From Belliella buryatensis (GTDB lineage: Bacteria; Bacteroidota; Bacteroidia; Cytophagales; Cyclobacteriaceae), in the NCBI RefSeq assembly GCF_900188245.1, contig NZ_FZOK01000005.1, positions 62,001 to 126,000 of the forward strand: 64,000 bases of DNA. Direction: 5' to 3'. Positions within the stretch are counted from its first letter, which is position 1; every line of letters starts with the position of its first letter. This document shows positions 53,487 to 62,640 of this stretch, one piece after another. The notes under the pieces were generated by a model. It was not told the origin of the DNA, did no database searches, and worked only from the letters and a program-made list of their open reading frames with translations. The position numbers and the translations under genes are program-made.

Positions 53487-54044
53487 ATGAAAATACTTGT
53501 CCTTGATAATTACGATTCATTTACTTACAACTTGGTGTATATCATCAGACAGCTGGGTTATGAAATGGATATATATAGAAATGATAAAATCAATTTAGAG
53601 CAAATCGAAGTTTATGATAAGATTCTGCTTTCCCCAGGTCCAGGCATTCCTTCTGAAGCTGGTATCATGCCAGATCTGATCAAAAAATATGCTGCTTCCA
53701 AAGACATCCTTGGAATATGTCTTGGGCACCAAGGGATTGGTGAGGCTTTTGGTTCTTCTTTGACTAATTTGTCAGAGGTAGTCCACGGATTGGCCTCAGA
53801 GGTCACTGTACAAAAAGATCTGCTCTTTGAAGGTTTGCCGGTTAAGTTTAATATTGGCAGGTATCATTCATGGGTTATCAATGAGCAGACACTAAGCTCT
53901 GATCTTGAAGTTATCGCCAAAACACCAGATGGACAGATTATGGGAGTGAGGCACAAAGCCTTCAAGGTCAGAGGCCTCCAATTTCACCCAGAGTCAGTCT
54001 TGACAGAGCATGGTATAGAAATGATGAAAAATTGGCTGAGTTGA
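53487..54044 (+). CDS. trpG: Anthranilate synthase component II (glutamine amidotransferase)
   Basis: 185 residues. Class I glutaminase: VLDNYDSFTYNLVYII at the start, PGPGIPSEAG, the nucleophile Cys in ILGICLGHQGIGEAFG, and the His-Glu pair in LQFHPESVLTEHG. It supplies ammonia to TrpE. As the only such gene near either trpE or pabB in the window, it may also serve PabB, as in Bacillus (inference). A 138-bp AT-rich spacer leads to trpD. Confidence 0.96.
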   Translation: MKILVLDNYDSFTYNLVYIIRQLGYEMDIYRNDKINLEQIEVYDKILLSPGPGIPSEAGIMPDLIKKYAASKDILGICLGHQGIGEAFGSSLTNLSEVVHGLASEVTVQKDLLFEGLPVKFNIGRYHSWVINEQTLSSDLEVIAKTPDGQIMGVRHKAFKVRGLQFHPESVLTEHGIEMMKNWLS

Positions 54045-54182
54045 TGAATCAGATTTGAAAAGTGAGCATACTTGTCCACAGCCGCTGATGCGACCTTAGA
54101 CATATGATTCATAAGCAACAATTAAGAAACAAAGGACCAACTTTAAAACTTTAAAACCTTTAACCTTTCAACGCAAAAGAAA

Positions 54183-55193
54183 ATGAAAGAAATACTCAAT
54201 CACCTGATCGAACACCGGACGCTGAGCAAGGAGCAGGCTAAGGAGGTATTATTAAAAATCACTTCAGGTGAGTATAATCAAAGTCAGATCGCCGCTTTTT
54301 TGACTGTCTATATGATGCGTTCTGTGACCGTAGAAGAGCTGGGTGGTTTCAGAGAAGCTATGCTAGAGCAATGTATACCAGTAGAAATAGCTGAATACGA
54401 TGCCATGGATCTTTGTGGTACCGGAGGTGATGGCAAAGATACATTCAATATCTCTACACTAGCGTCTTTTATAGTAGCAGGAGCCGGTCAAAATGTTGCC
54501 AAGCATGGGAACACAGGGGTATCTTCAATTTGTGGTTCGTCCAATTTGTTGCAAAGTTTTGGTTACGAGTTTACTAATGATGTGAACAAGATCAGAAAAA
54601 GTCTAGATGAAGCTGGAATTTGCTTTTTGCATGCGCCACTTTTTCATCCTGCTATGAAAAATGTAGGCCCTATCCGAAGAGAGCTAGGAGTGAAGACTTT
54701 TTTCAATATGCTCGGTCCAATGGTAAACCCTAGTTTTCCTAAAAAACAATTGGTAGGTGTGTTTAGCTTAGAATTGGCTAGACTTTATGCCTATCTCTAC
54801 CAAAATCAAGAAGGCCTGTTCAGTATTTTGCATGCTTTGGATGGCTATGATGAGATTTCTTTGACGGGAAATTTTAAGATGATTACCCAAGATGGAGAAA
54901 AACTCTTCAGCCCTTCAGCGATCAATTTGCCAACTATTTCTGCAGAATTGATTAAAGGAGGAGAGACTATCCCTGAATCTGCTCAAATCTTTGACAACAT
55001 CCTTAAAGGCAAAGGTTCAGAAGCCCAAAACGCAGTTGTGATTGCCAATGCAGCTGCGGCATTACATACAGCTGATCCAGCACTTTCATTCGTAGATGCA
55101 GTTGCTAATGCAAGAGAATCATTGATGACTGGAAAAGCACTGGAAAAATTCAATAAATTGGTCAACCCAAAGACCTCCATTTCATTTGCATAA
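54183..55193 (+). CDS. trpD: Anthranilate phosphoribosyltransferase
   Basis: 336 residues. It joins anthranilate to PRPP. The PRPP-binding signature DLCGTGGDGKDTFNIST and the following VAKHGNTGVSSICGSSNLLQSFG are intact; the metal-binding DE pair is in LDGYDEISLTG. Length is typical. It is not fused to trpG. trpC begins 11 bases after its stop. Confidence 0.97.
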   Translation: MKEILNHLIEHRTLSKEQAKEVLLKITSGEYNQSQIAAFLTVYMMRSVTVEELGGFREAMLEQCIPVEIAEYDAMDLCGTGGDGKDTFNISTLASFIVAGAGQNVAKHGNTGVSSICGSSNLLQSFGYEFTNDVNKIRKSLDEAGICFLHAPLFHPAMKNVGPIRRELGVKTFFNMLGPMVNPSFPKKQLVGVFSLELARLYAYLYQNQEGLFSILHALDGYDEISLTGNFKMITQDGEKLFSPSAINLPTISAELIKGGETIPESAQIFDNILKGKGSEAQNAVVIANAAAALHTADPALSFVDAVANARESLMTGKALEKFNKLVNPKTSISFA

Positions 55194-55204
55194 TCAAATA
55201 CAAT

Positions 55205-56026
55205 ATGAATATTTTAGATAAAATCATTGCCCATAAGAAACAAGAAGTAGCAGAGAAAAGCAGTTTGGTTCCTGTGAAACTTTTGGAAAAAAGCATCTTC
55301 TTTGATTCCCCGGTGGTGTCTATGAAAGACTACATCAATGATCCGGAGAAGACAGGGATCATTGCAGAGTTCAAAAGAAAGTCACCTTCCAAAGGTATCA
55401 TCAATGCCAATGCGCAAGTGGAAGCTACAAGCATCGGCTATATGCAAGCCGGAGCTTCTGCTCTTTCAATCCTTACCGATCAAGACTTCTTTGGAGGGAA
55501 AAATGAAGACTTAATCACTTCTAGAAAATTCAATTTCTGCCCGATTTTAAGAAAGGATTTTATTATTGACGAGTATCAAATCATTGAAGCTAAGTCTATT
55601 GGGGCTGATTGCATCCTTTTGATAGCAGCGGCATTGGAACCAGCTAGACTGGAAGAATTGGCATTATTTGCCAAAGGGCTTGGGCTAGAGGTTTTGATGG
55701 AAGTACATGATGCGGAAGAATTACAAGCTGCTCTCAATGATTCATTGGACTTAGTGGGCGTAAATAATCGCAGTTTGAAGACTTTTGAAGTTTCTTTGCA
55801 AACTTCTTATGATTTGGTAGATCAAATTCCTTCACAATTTGTTAAAGTATCGGAAAGTGGGATCTCTCAACCACAAACACTAATAGAATTGAAAAAAATT
55901 GGTTTTGAAGGGTTTCTTATAGGAGAGAATTTCATGAAGTCTAGCAGGCCTCATCAAGCGGCCTATAACTTCATGAAAGAATTCAGAGAGCTGATGCTCC
56001 AAGAAGGAATGATTCAGGAAAAATGA
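55205..56026 (+). CDS. trpC: Indole-3-glycerol phosphate synthase
   Basis: 273 residues, a (beta/alpha)8 barrel that decarboxylates and closes CdRP. Signatures: IIAEFKRKSPSKGIIN (substrate Lys), ILTDQDFFGG, RKDFIIDEYQIIEAKSIGADCILLIAA, LEVLMEVHDAEEL, VGVNNRSLKTFEV, and SESGI near the end. Not fused to trpF. Its stop overlaps the trpF start by four bases (ATGA). Confidence 0.97.
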   Translation: MNILDKIIAHKKQEVAEKSSLVPVKLLEKSIFFDSPVVSMKDYINDPEKTGIIAEFKRKSPSKGIINANAQVEATSIGYMQAGASALSILTDQDFFGGKNEDLITSRKFNFCPILRKDFIIDEYQIIEAKSIGADCILLIAAALEPARLEELALFAKGLGLEVLMEVHDAEELQAALNDSLDLVGVNNRSLKTFEVSLQTSYDLVDQIPSQFVKVSESGISQPQTLIELKKIGFEGFLIGENFMKSSRPHQAAYNFMKEFRELMLQEGMIQEK

Positions 56027-56649
56027 AATTGAAAGTATGTGGTATGCGCTCCCTTGAAAATGCGCAAGATTTGATAGATAAAGTACAACCGGATTGGATG
56101 GGAATGATTTTCTATTCCAAATCAGCTAGGTTTGTTTCAGAGGAAGCACATGTAGCTTTAGGGGGATTGCCAGTAAATAAAGTTGGTGTTTTTGTTGATG
56201 CAAGCTTGGAAGAAATTCAAAAATGCATCATGAATTTTGGATTGACGACCATTCAACTTCATGGAGATGAATCTGTGGCATTTACAAAAGACCTAAAGGC
56301 TCAAACGGGGCTTGAAATCTTTAAAGTCTTTGCTGTCAAAGAGTCAATTGACTGGAGAGTTTTAGAGCCTTATTTACCGATTGTAGATTATTTCCTATTC
56401 GATACCTTCACCAAGGCATACGGGGGAAGTGGACAGGTTTTCGATTGGCATTTGTTAGAAAATTATCCTTTTGATAAGCCATTTCTGCTGAGCGGTGGTT
56501 TATCAATTGAAAATGTTACTGATATCAAAAGGCTACAAAATAAGCTGCCTCAGCTTGTAGGTCTGGATATCAATTCCAAATTTGAGATCGAACCTGCCAT
56601 GAAGGATATAGAAAAAATCAGGGAGTTCAAGGAACTGGTGAATAACTGA
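56023..56649 (+). CDS. trpF: Phosphoribosylanthranilate isomerase
   Basis: 208 residues. Family start KVCGMR with the catalytic Cys, MGMIFYSKSARFV, the catalytic Asp in KVGVFVDASLEEI, IQLHGDES, YGGSGQVFDW, and FLLSGGLSIENV then GLDINSKFE. It converts PRA to CdRP. It overlaps trpC by four bases, so translation is coupled. The trpB start lies 41 bases beyond. Confidence 0.96.
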   Translation: MKLKVCGMRSLENAQDLIDKVQPDWMGMIFYSKSARFVSEEAHVALGGLPVNKVGVFVDASLEEIQKCIMNFGLTTIQLHGDESVAFTKDLKAQTGLEIFKVFAVKESIDWRVLEPYLPIVDYFLFDTFTKAYGGSGQVFDWHLLENYPFDKPFLLSGGLSIENVTDIKRLQNKLPQLVGLDINSKFEIEPAMKDIEKIREFKELVNN

Positions 56650-56690
56650 ATTAAAAAATCGATTAATTAAAGATCTTAAATGATTGAGTG

Positions 56691-57869
56691 ATGATAAAAG
56701 TAGACGAAAAAGGGTTTTATGGGAAGTTTGGTGGGGCGTATATCCCTGAAATGTTACATCCTAACATAGAAGAATTGAGAGATAACTACGAGCAAATCGT
56801 GGCCACTACTGAATTTCAAGAGGAGTTTCAGTCCTTGTTGAGAGATTTTGTGGGAAGACCTACCCCTTTATATTTCGCGAAGCGCATGTCCGAAAAGTAT
56901 GGTGCAAAAATTTATTTCAAAAGAGAAGACCTCTGCCATACAGGAGCGCATAAAGTAAATAATACCGTGGGTCAAATTATTTTAGCCAAGAAACTCGGTA
57001 AAAAGCGCATCATCGCTGAGACAGGCGCAGGTCAACATGGTGTTGCTACAGCGACAGTTTGTGCCTTGATGGGCATGGACTGTACGATTTATATGGGTGC
57101 TTTGGACATACAGAGGCAGCGCCCAAATGTAGAGCGTATGAGAATTCTGGGCGCAAAAGTAGTACCTGCCACATCGGGAAGTCAAACCCTCAAGGATGCT
57201 ACGAATGAAGCCATGCGTCAATGGATCAATAATCCCGTGGATACACATTACATCATTGGTTCTGTAGTAGGACCTCATCCTTATCCTGAGATGGTGGCGA
57301 GGTTCCAATCTGTGATTTCAGACGAGATTAAAAAACAACTTCTAGAGAAAGAGGGAACAGAAAATCCAGATATCCTAATTGCTTGTGTAGGTGGAGGTAG
57401 TAATGCTGCGGGCACTTTTTACCATTATTATAATGTACCACAAGTAAGATTGGTTGCTGCCGAAGCCGCAGGTTTGGGAGTAAGTTCGGGTAAGTCTGCT
57501 GCTACTACGGCTTTGGGTACCCCAGGTATTTTGCATGGAAGCAAAACCCTACTGATGCAAACAGAAGATGGACAGGTTGTTGAGCCACATTCCATTTCAG
57601 CTGGTTTGGATTACCCAGGTATAGGACCTGTTCATGCACATTTGTTTGACATCGGAAGAGCAGAGTTTGTGGCTGTAGAAGATGAAGACGCGATGAAAGC
57701 TGGTATAGAGCTGAGTAGGATGGAAGGAATCATTCCGGCCATTGAAACAGCCCATGCTGTTCATGCGCTGAATATGATCGAATTCAAAAAAGATGATATC
57801 ATCGTAATCAACCTTTCTGGTAGAGGAGATAAGGACCTAGATACTTATATCAAGTGGGGTGGATATTGA
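56691..57869 (+). CDS. trpB: Tryptophan synthase beta subunit
   Basis: 392 residues from the ATG at 56691 (a GTG immediately before is possible). The PLP-bearing Lys is in [29 protein letters not shown] binds the phosphate side, and [16 protein letters not shown] the cofactor phosphate. It begins [15 protein letters not shown], standard for TrpB1. It condenses indole with serine. Unusually, 645 bp of tandem and degenerate repeats separate it from its partner trpA. Confidence 0.97.
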   Translation: MIKVDEKGFYGKFGGAYIPEMLHPNIEELRDNYEQIVATTEFQEEFQSLLRDFVGRPTPLYFAKRMSEKYGAKIYFKREDLCHTGAHKVNNTVGQIILAKKLGKKRIIAETGAGQHGVATATVCALMGMDCTIYMGALDIQRQRPNVERMRILGAKVVPATSGSQTLKDATNEAMRQWINNPVDTHYIIGSVVGPHPYPEMVARFQSVISDEIKKQLLEKEGTENPDILIACVGGGSNAAGTFYHYYNVPQVRLVAAEAAGLGVSSGKSAATTALGTPGILHGSKTLLMQTEDGQVVEPHSISAGLDYPGIGPVHAHLFDIGRAEFVAVEDEDAMKAGIELSRMEGIIPAIETAHAVHALNMIEFKKDDIIVINLSGRGDKDLDTYIKWGGY

Positions 57870-57870
57870 G

Positions 57871-58167
57871 GGATGAAGGTAGAAGGATGAAGGGTTAAAA
57901 ACGCTTTGCAGTTATAAAACCGAAAATATTCCTATTGCACCTTGGTGTCTTTGTGGCAACTGGAAATAAGGATAAAGCTAGAAGGATGAAGGATTAAAAC
58001 CGCTTTGCAATCATAAAACAGAAAATATTCCCTTTGCGCCTTGGTGTCTTTGTGGCAACTGGAAATAAGGATAAAGGTAGAAGGATGAAGGGTTAAAACC
58101 GCTTTGCAGTCATAAAACCGAAAATATTCCCTTTGCTCCTTGGTGTCTTTGTGGCAACCGAAAAGAA
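57871..58167. repeat. Three exact-period 99-bp tandem repeats between trpB and trpA
   Basis: Units 57871-57969, 57970-58068 and 58069-58167 have an identical period of 99 bp and are about 90% alike by eye. Each holds an AGAAGGATGAAGG start, TTAAAAACGCTTTGCA-like centre, and CTTGGTGTCTTTGTGGCAA near its end. A broken fourth copy begins at 58168. The first unit starts one base past the trpB stop. No open reading frame or CRISPR-like unique spacer lies within. Confidence 0.9.
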
Positions 58168-58514
58168 GGATGAAGGATGAAGGTAGAGGTTTGAGGAATT
58201 AAGGATGATATCAATTAATAACTCCATAATCCAGACTTCTTGATTCATAATTCGGAGTTCTGAATTCAAAAATAATATAATGTCGAATGTTGAATGTCAA
58301 ACTTCGAATTTTGAAGTTCGGAAATGAGAGTCAAGAAGTAAAAACAAATGTGAGATATGAGACTTGATATAAAAGACACAGATCAACAATAATCTAATAA
58401 CTCAATAATCTTTATTCCGCTTTCGCCAATCTTATAATTTTGAAATCTTCCAATTAACTTTCAAACATTAAAACATTAAAACTTTCCAACTAATTTTAAA
58501 ATCTTAGAGTTTCA
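58168..58514. repeat. Degenerate low-complexity spacer before trpA
   Basis: 347 bp without a gene. It consists of variants of short words: GAATGTTGAATGTCAAACTTC, palindrome-like AACTTCGAATTTTGAAGTT, GAGAGTCAAGAAGT, AATAACTCAATAATC, and an AT-rich stretch ACTTTCAAACATTAAAAC / ACTTTCCAAC just before the trpA ATG. Similar words recur after hisH (63840-63990) and before trpG and trpD. Confidence 0.6.
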
Positions 58515-59288
58515 ATGAATCGAATACACACATTATTTAAAAATAAAAAAGAGCGGGTACTATCGATCTATTTTACAGCCGGATTTCCCACATTAGAAGA
58601 TACCTTGCCGACAATGCAAGCCATAGAATCTGCTGGTGCTGATATTATAGAGATAGGAGTGCCTTACTCGGATCCGATCGCAGATGGACCGACCATCCAA
58701 GATAGTAACATGATTGCCCTTGAAAATGGCATGAGTTTGAAGAAGCTTTTTGAACAAATCAATGATATGCGTCAGACGGTGAGCATTCCTGTTGTATTGA
58801 TGGGGTACCTTAACCCAATTATCCAATATGGTATGGAAGATTTTTTAAAGAAATGCCAAGAAGTGGGTGTAGATGGATTGATCTTGCCTGACCTACCCAT
58901 GCAGCAATACCTAGATGAATTTAAAATGCTCTTTGAACAATATGGGCTGAGCAATACCTTTTTGATTTCTCCCCAGACTAGTGAGCAGCGTATCAGAGAG
59001 ATCGATGAGCATTCCAATGGATTTATTTACATGGTCTCTTCCCATAGCATTACCGGAGCCAAGACTGGAATCACGGAAGATCAAATAGCTTATTTTAAGC
59101 GTGTTAAAGAAATGAATCTAAAAAATCCTAGGTTGATAGGGTTTGGCATATCGGACGCAGAGACCTTTGGCACTGCATCACAATACAGCAACGGAGCCAT
59201 CATAGGAAGTGCATTTATTAAAAAAGTAAAAGACAGCAAGGACTTGAAAGCTGATATTCACGCTTATATCAAGTCTGTAATCCATTAA
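58515..59288 (+). CDS. trpA: Tryptophan synthase alpha subunit
   Basis: 257 residues. The catalytic Glu and Asp lie in AIESAGADIIEIGVPYSDPIADGP; other blocks are VVLMGYLNPIIQYG, DGLILPDLPMQQ, FLISPQTSEQRI and GFIYMVSSHSITGAKTG. It splits indole-3-glycerol phosphate to feed indole to TrpB. The DAHP synthase gene follows after three bases. Whether transcription passes the 645-bp repeat zone from trpB is untested; no promoter box of quality was seen just upstream. Confidence 0.97.
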   Translation: MNRIHTLFKNKKERVLSIYFTAGFPTLEDTLPTMQAIESAGADIIEIGVPYSDPIADGPTIQDSNMIALENGMSLKKLFEQINDMRQTVSIPVVLMGYLNPIIQYGMEDFLKKCQEVGVDGLILPDLPMQQYLDEFKMLFEQYGLSNTFLISPQTSEQRIREIDEHSNGFIYMVSSHSITGAKTGITEDQIAYFKRVKEMNLKNPRLIGFGISDAETFGTASQYSNGAIIGSAFIKKVKDSKDLKADIHAYIKSVIH

Positions 59289-59291
59289 GTT

Positions 59292-60311
59292 ATGATTATT
59301 CAATTAAAACAGGATATTACCGAAAGGCAAAAAGAATCATTGATCAAAGAGGTCAATGAGATCGGTTATAAAATCACAGAAGTGAAAACACAACTAGGGG
59401 ACTACCTTGTAGGGATAGGTAAAAGTGATTTTGATATTCGTCGAATCGGACAAAAAGAAGGTATCGAAGATATCCATATCGTGTCAGATGAATATAAGTT
59501 GGTTTCCAAAAAATGGAAAGCTAAACCTACTTCTATTGACCTAGGTGATGGTGTGTTTATCAAAGACGGTGATATGGCCATTATGGCCGGGCCTTGCTCA
59601 ATTGAATCAGAAGAGCAAATCAGAAAAGTAATCCAACACCTCAAAGAGAACAATATCAAAATGATGCGAGGTGGGGTTTTCAAACCCAGATCTAGTCCAT
59701 ATGCGTTCAGGGGATTAGGTTTGGATGGACTGAAACTATGGTATGAACTAGCTCAAGAAGCGGGTATCAAGATCGTAACAGAAGTGATGCAAGTGTCTCA
59801 AATAGAGGAAATGTATCCTTATGTAGATATCTATCAAGTAGGTGCAAGAAATACGCAGAACTTCAATTTACTCGACGAATTGGGTAAAGTAGATAAAGCT
59901 GTGATGATTAAACGCGGCATCTCAGGAACCATTGAAGAATTGTTGCAATCTGCGGAATATGTATTCTCAGGAGGAAATGAAAAATTGATCCTTTGTGAGC
60001 GTGGCATTAGGACTTATGAAAAGGCGAGCAGAAACACACTTGATTTAAATGCCGTACCTATCTTGAAAGCCAAATCTCATCTGCCAGTTGTGGTTGATCC
60101 ATCTCATGGTATTGGTATTCGTGCATACGTACCACAGATGGCATTATCGGGCGTGATGTCAGGAGCTGACGGAATTATCTACGAAACACACGAGATTCCT
60201 GAAAAAGCTTATTCAGATGGTCAGCAGACCTTAGACTTTGCTCAAAGTGCCTTGCTTGCAGATCAGATTAGAAAGACTTTCGCCATGAGAAAAACATTTG
60301 CTTTGCTCTAA
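59292..60311 (+). CDS. aroF: 3-deoxy-7-phosphoheptulonate synthase, type I-beta with N-terminal regulatory domain
   Basis: 339 residues. The first ~80 residues (MIIQLKQDITERQKESLIKEVNEIGYKITEV...) form the ferredoxin-like domain that in Thermotoga-type enzymes gives feedback control by Tyr or Phe. The barrel follows: MAGPCSIES, MRGGVFKPRSSPYAFRG, TEVMQV, VGARNTQNFNLL, KRGISGTIEE, VVVDPSHGIG with metal ligands. It is the first step of the shikimate pathway, so its place three bases after trpA couples precursor supply to Trp control. The symbol aroF follows common use; aroA/aroG are also used. Confidence 0.94.
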   Translation: MIIQLKQDITERQKESLIKEVNEIGYKITEVKTQLGDYLVGIGKSDFDIRRIGQKEGIEDIHIVSDEYKLVSKKWKAKPTSIDLGDGVFIKDGDMAIMAGPCSIESEEQIRKVIQHLKENNIKMMRGGVFKPRSSPYAFRGLGLDGLKLWYELAQEAGIKIVTEVMQVSQIEEMYPYVDIYQVGARNTQNFNLLDELGKVDKAVMIKRGISGTIEELLQSAEYVFSGGNEKLILCERGIRTYEKASRNTLDLNAVPILKAKSHLPVVVDPSHGIGIRAYVPQMALSGVMSGADGIIYETHEIPEKAYSDGQQTLDFAQSALLADQIRKTFAMRKTFALL

Positions 60312-60417
60312 TCGCCTCTCGCATAAAAATAATGGTAGAGTTAAGGAGATTGATTAAATTTGAGGAAAGTAAGATTGAGATTACTTGAAGTTTGAATCGA
60401 ATATAACCCAAATATAA

Positions 60418-61197
60418 ATGACAAATAAGCCAAAAGACTGGGTCTTCACTGACCCACGATTACAAGAGATGAAGCAGGACTATGCTGCTTACACAGAAGA
60501 GGACTTCAAAGTCTGGAAAATCTTATTTGAAAGACAAATTGTCAATCTTCCAAAAGCTGCTTCTATTGCCTACCTTGAAGGGATCAAAGAAGTTAATTTC
60601 ACAGCGGATAAGATAGCTGATTTTGAGGATGTAAATAGGCGATTAGCTGAAAGTACAGGTTGGGCCATTCAAGTAGTGCCAGGATTGATTGATGATGATC
60701 TCTTCTTTGGCTTGATGAATAATAAGCACTTTTGTTCATCAACATGGTTGAGAAAAATGGAGCAATTGGACTACCTCGAAGAGCCCGACATGTTCCATGA
60801 TGCTTTTGCGCATATGCCAATGTTGACCAATCAACCCTATGTAGACTTCTTAGAGAATTTAAGTGGTTTAGCTTTGAAGCATATTGAGAATAAGTGGGCT
60901 ATAGAAGTTTTGTCTAGAATCTATTGGTTCACCATAGAGTTTGGCTTGATAAGAGAAAATGGAGAGCTTCGTATCTATGGCGCAGGAATATTAAGCTCAG
61001 CCGGAGAGACCAAGTATAGTTTGTCAGACGAGCCTGCTCACTATGAATATGATGTTCGACGCATTATGAACACGCCTTATTGGAAAGATAAATTCCAAGA
61101 TAAGTACTTCATCATCGAAAGCTACGAGCAACTTTATCAGTCCTTACCGGAAATTGAGTCCGTACTTGAGGAGATGGTAGCGGAAGAAGCGAAATAG
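60418..61197 (+). CDS. phhA: Phenylalanine 4-monooxygenase
   Basis: 259 residues, the length of bacterial single-domain aromatic amino acid hydroxylases. The iron ligands are the two His of DMFHDAFAHMPML and the Glu of IYWFTIEFGL. VNRRLAESTGWAIQVVPGLIDDDLFFGLMNNKHFCSSTWLRKMEQLDYLEEPD precedes them as in PAH. It makes tyrosine from phenylalanine using a pterin. It lies 106 bp after aroF and may be last of the trp-aro transcript; no pterin dehydratase (phhB) is adjacent. A palindromic repeat/terminator is 78 bp downstream. Confidence 0.93.
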   Translation: MTNKPKDWVFTDPRLQEMKQDYAAYTEEDFKVWKILFERQIVNLPKAASIAYLEGIKEVNFTADKIADFEDVNRRLAESTGWAIQVVPGLIDDDLFFGLMNNKHFCSSTWLRKMEQLDYLEEPDMFHDAFAHMPMLTNQPYVDFLENLSGLALKHIENKWAIEVLSRIYWFTIEFGLIRENGELRIYGAGILSSAGETKYSLSDEPAHYEYDVRRIMNTPYWKDKFQDKYFIIESYEQLYQSLPEIESVLEEMVAEEAK

Positions 61198-61274
61198 GTT
61201 AAGTCAATGTTCAGGCAATTAGATTAAAGATATAAGTATCAAGAATCAGGAAATTAGAACATAGGAAACTATTC

Positions 61275-61307
61275 AGACCTTTGAGGTTTTTCAAACCTTG
61301 AAGGTCT
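61275..61307. repeat. Palindromic element, likely also a terminator
   Basis: AGACCTT-TG-AGGTTT pairs with AAACCT-TG-AAGGTCT around TTC; only the internal TG/TG is unpaired. It resembles the AGACCTCGCAGGTTT-type palindromes that I recall as a dispersed family in Bacteroidota genomes. A short T-rich stretch follows, so it may end the phhA transcript. Confidence 0.6.
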
Positions 61308-61833
61308 TTGATTTATTTCCCTTTGCTGTAATGATAAAAGCAAAGTCATGGTTAACCACAACAATGGCAAAAGTGATTTCCTTACTTTGACTTTTATCAA
61401 ATCGGTTTTAAAAAGTTGCAGTGATATAAACTCCTGACTGCTAATATTTTTAATGTTATTTTAAGGTGAAAATAATCTTAATTAGATTTTTAAAAACTTT
61501 TATAAGACTCTAAATCCCTATTATTGAGCAAGTTTAATTTGCTGTGTTTTTAATTTTTTATATTTATCACACTTTAGGTGGAGAATCCCTGTCGATTGGA
61601 TCTTTTGAGAAATACTTCTAAACAAAGTAATGGATTCAAATACAACTTAGTATACTTCGATGAAAACAGGGAGAATCTGCAATCACCTACAACAGGTTAG
61701 TGAAAGATTTTGACTGACTTAACCTTTCAATAGAAGGGCTGGACTTTATTTAAGCGTTTTTTCTACAGCTAGAATTAGGGACATATTAAAACTTGATATT
61801 GTTACTGTTCAATTTTTGACTTAAAAGATAAAT
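61308..61833 (+). other. Long intergenic region with a possible gene remnant
   Basis: 526 bp without a normal gene before the AraC-type regulator. One frame, 61578-61700 (GTG start possible, 40 codons), translates to a protein-like C-terminus (NGFKYNLVYFDENRENLQS) and could be a remnant or a small gene. Another frame near 61349 has 29 codons. Neither has a recognised family. The rest is AT-rich. Confidence 0.25.
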
Positions 61834-62394
61834 ATGAAAATTTTCATCCAATACATGGTTAGCCTACGATGTAAGTTGATGGTTAAGTCTGAACTTGAAA
61901 AATTGAATATCAAGTATAAGTCGGTAGAACTCGGAGAAGTTATGCTTTTCAAGAATTTATCAAAAACCAAGAAAGAGAAACTAAAAAAGGGATTGCATAG
62001 ATCAGGATTGGAGCTGATGGATGATAAAAATTCTATGTTGATCGAAAAGATTATTAACATCATTGTAGAAATGGTACATTACTCTGATGATGTACCTAAG
62101 GTAAACTTCTCAGTATTTCTTAGTGAAAAAATGGGACAGGACTACCACAAGTTGGCAGGAATTTTTTCAAAAACTAAAGGCATGACAATTGAACAATTCA
62201 TCATCAATCATAAGGTGGAGCGAATCAAAGAACTTATCATATATGATGAACTGAATTTTACCGAAATCTCCCACATCATGCATTATAATAGTATTTCACA
62301 TTTGTCTAGGCAGTTTAAGCAGGTGACTGGTTTGACTCCTTCTTTTTTCAAATCCATGAGCCATAGGCAACGCTTCAACTTGGAGGATTTATAA
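61834..62394 (+). CDS. Short AraC-family transcriptional regulator
   Basis: 186 residues. The N-terminal ~60 residues (SLRCKLMVKSELEKLNIKYKSVELGEVML) have an HMA/ferredoxin-like look with a single Cys. The C-terminal ~95 residues hold two helix-turn-helices: VNFSVFLSEKMGQDYHKLAGIFSKTKGMTIEQFIINHKVERIKEL and LNFTEISHIMHYNSISHLSRQFKQVTGLTPSFFK, the AraC signature. I recall this short type near metal or stress genes in Bacteroidota. A cupin gene is 246 bp downstream, perhaps its target. Ligand unknown. Confidence 0.85.
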   Translation: MKIFIQYMVSLRCKLMVKSELEKLNIKYKSVELGEVMLFKNLSKTKKEKLKKGLHRSGLELMDDKNSMLIEKIINIIVEMVHYSDDVPKVNFSVFLSEKMGQDYHKLAGIFSKTKGMTIEQFIINHKVERIKELIIYDELNFTEISHIMHYNSISHLSRQFKQVTGLTPSFFKSMSHRQRFNLEDL

Positions 62395-62640
62395 GTTTGA
62401 TTCAATTTATATTCCTAATCATACAACAATCTACCCTAATTCTATAATGATAAAGCCTGTATTTATGCTCACCTTTAGACTAGGTAACATTTTCAAGTAA
62501 TAGCATTTTATTTATTGTTTTGAAGGAGAATTTATGAATAAAGTAAATTCGATACTCGATAGAAAATGGTATAGAAAATTCGAAATCTTTTACTAATAAA
62601 TTAGATTATTAAGATGTATAAATGTCTAAAATCAGAGATA

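Noticed and set aside
57871-58167. CRISPR array between trpB and trpA
   Set aside because: The 99-bp units are wholly repeated end to end, with no short repeat plus unique spacer pattern and no cas genes.
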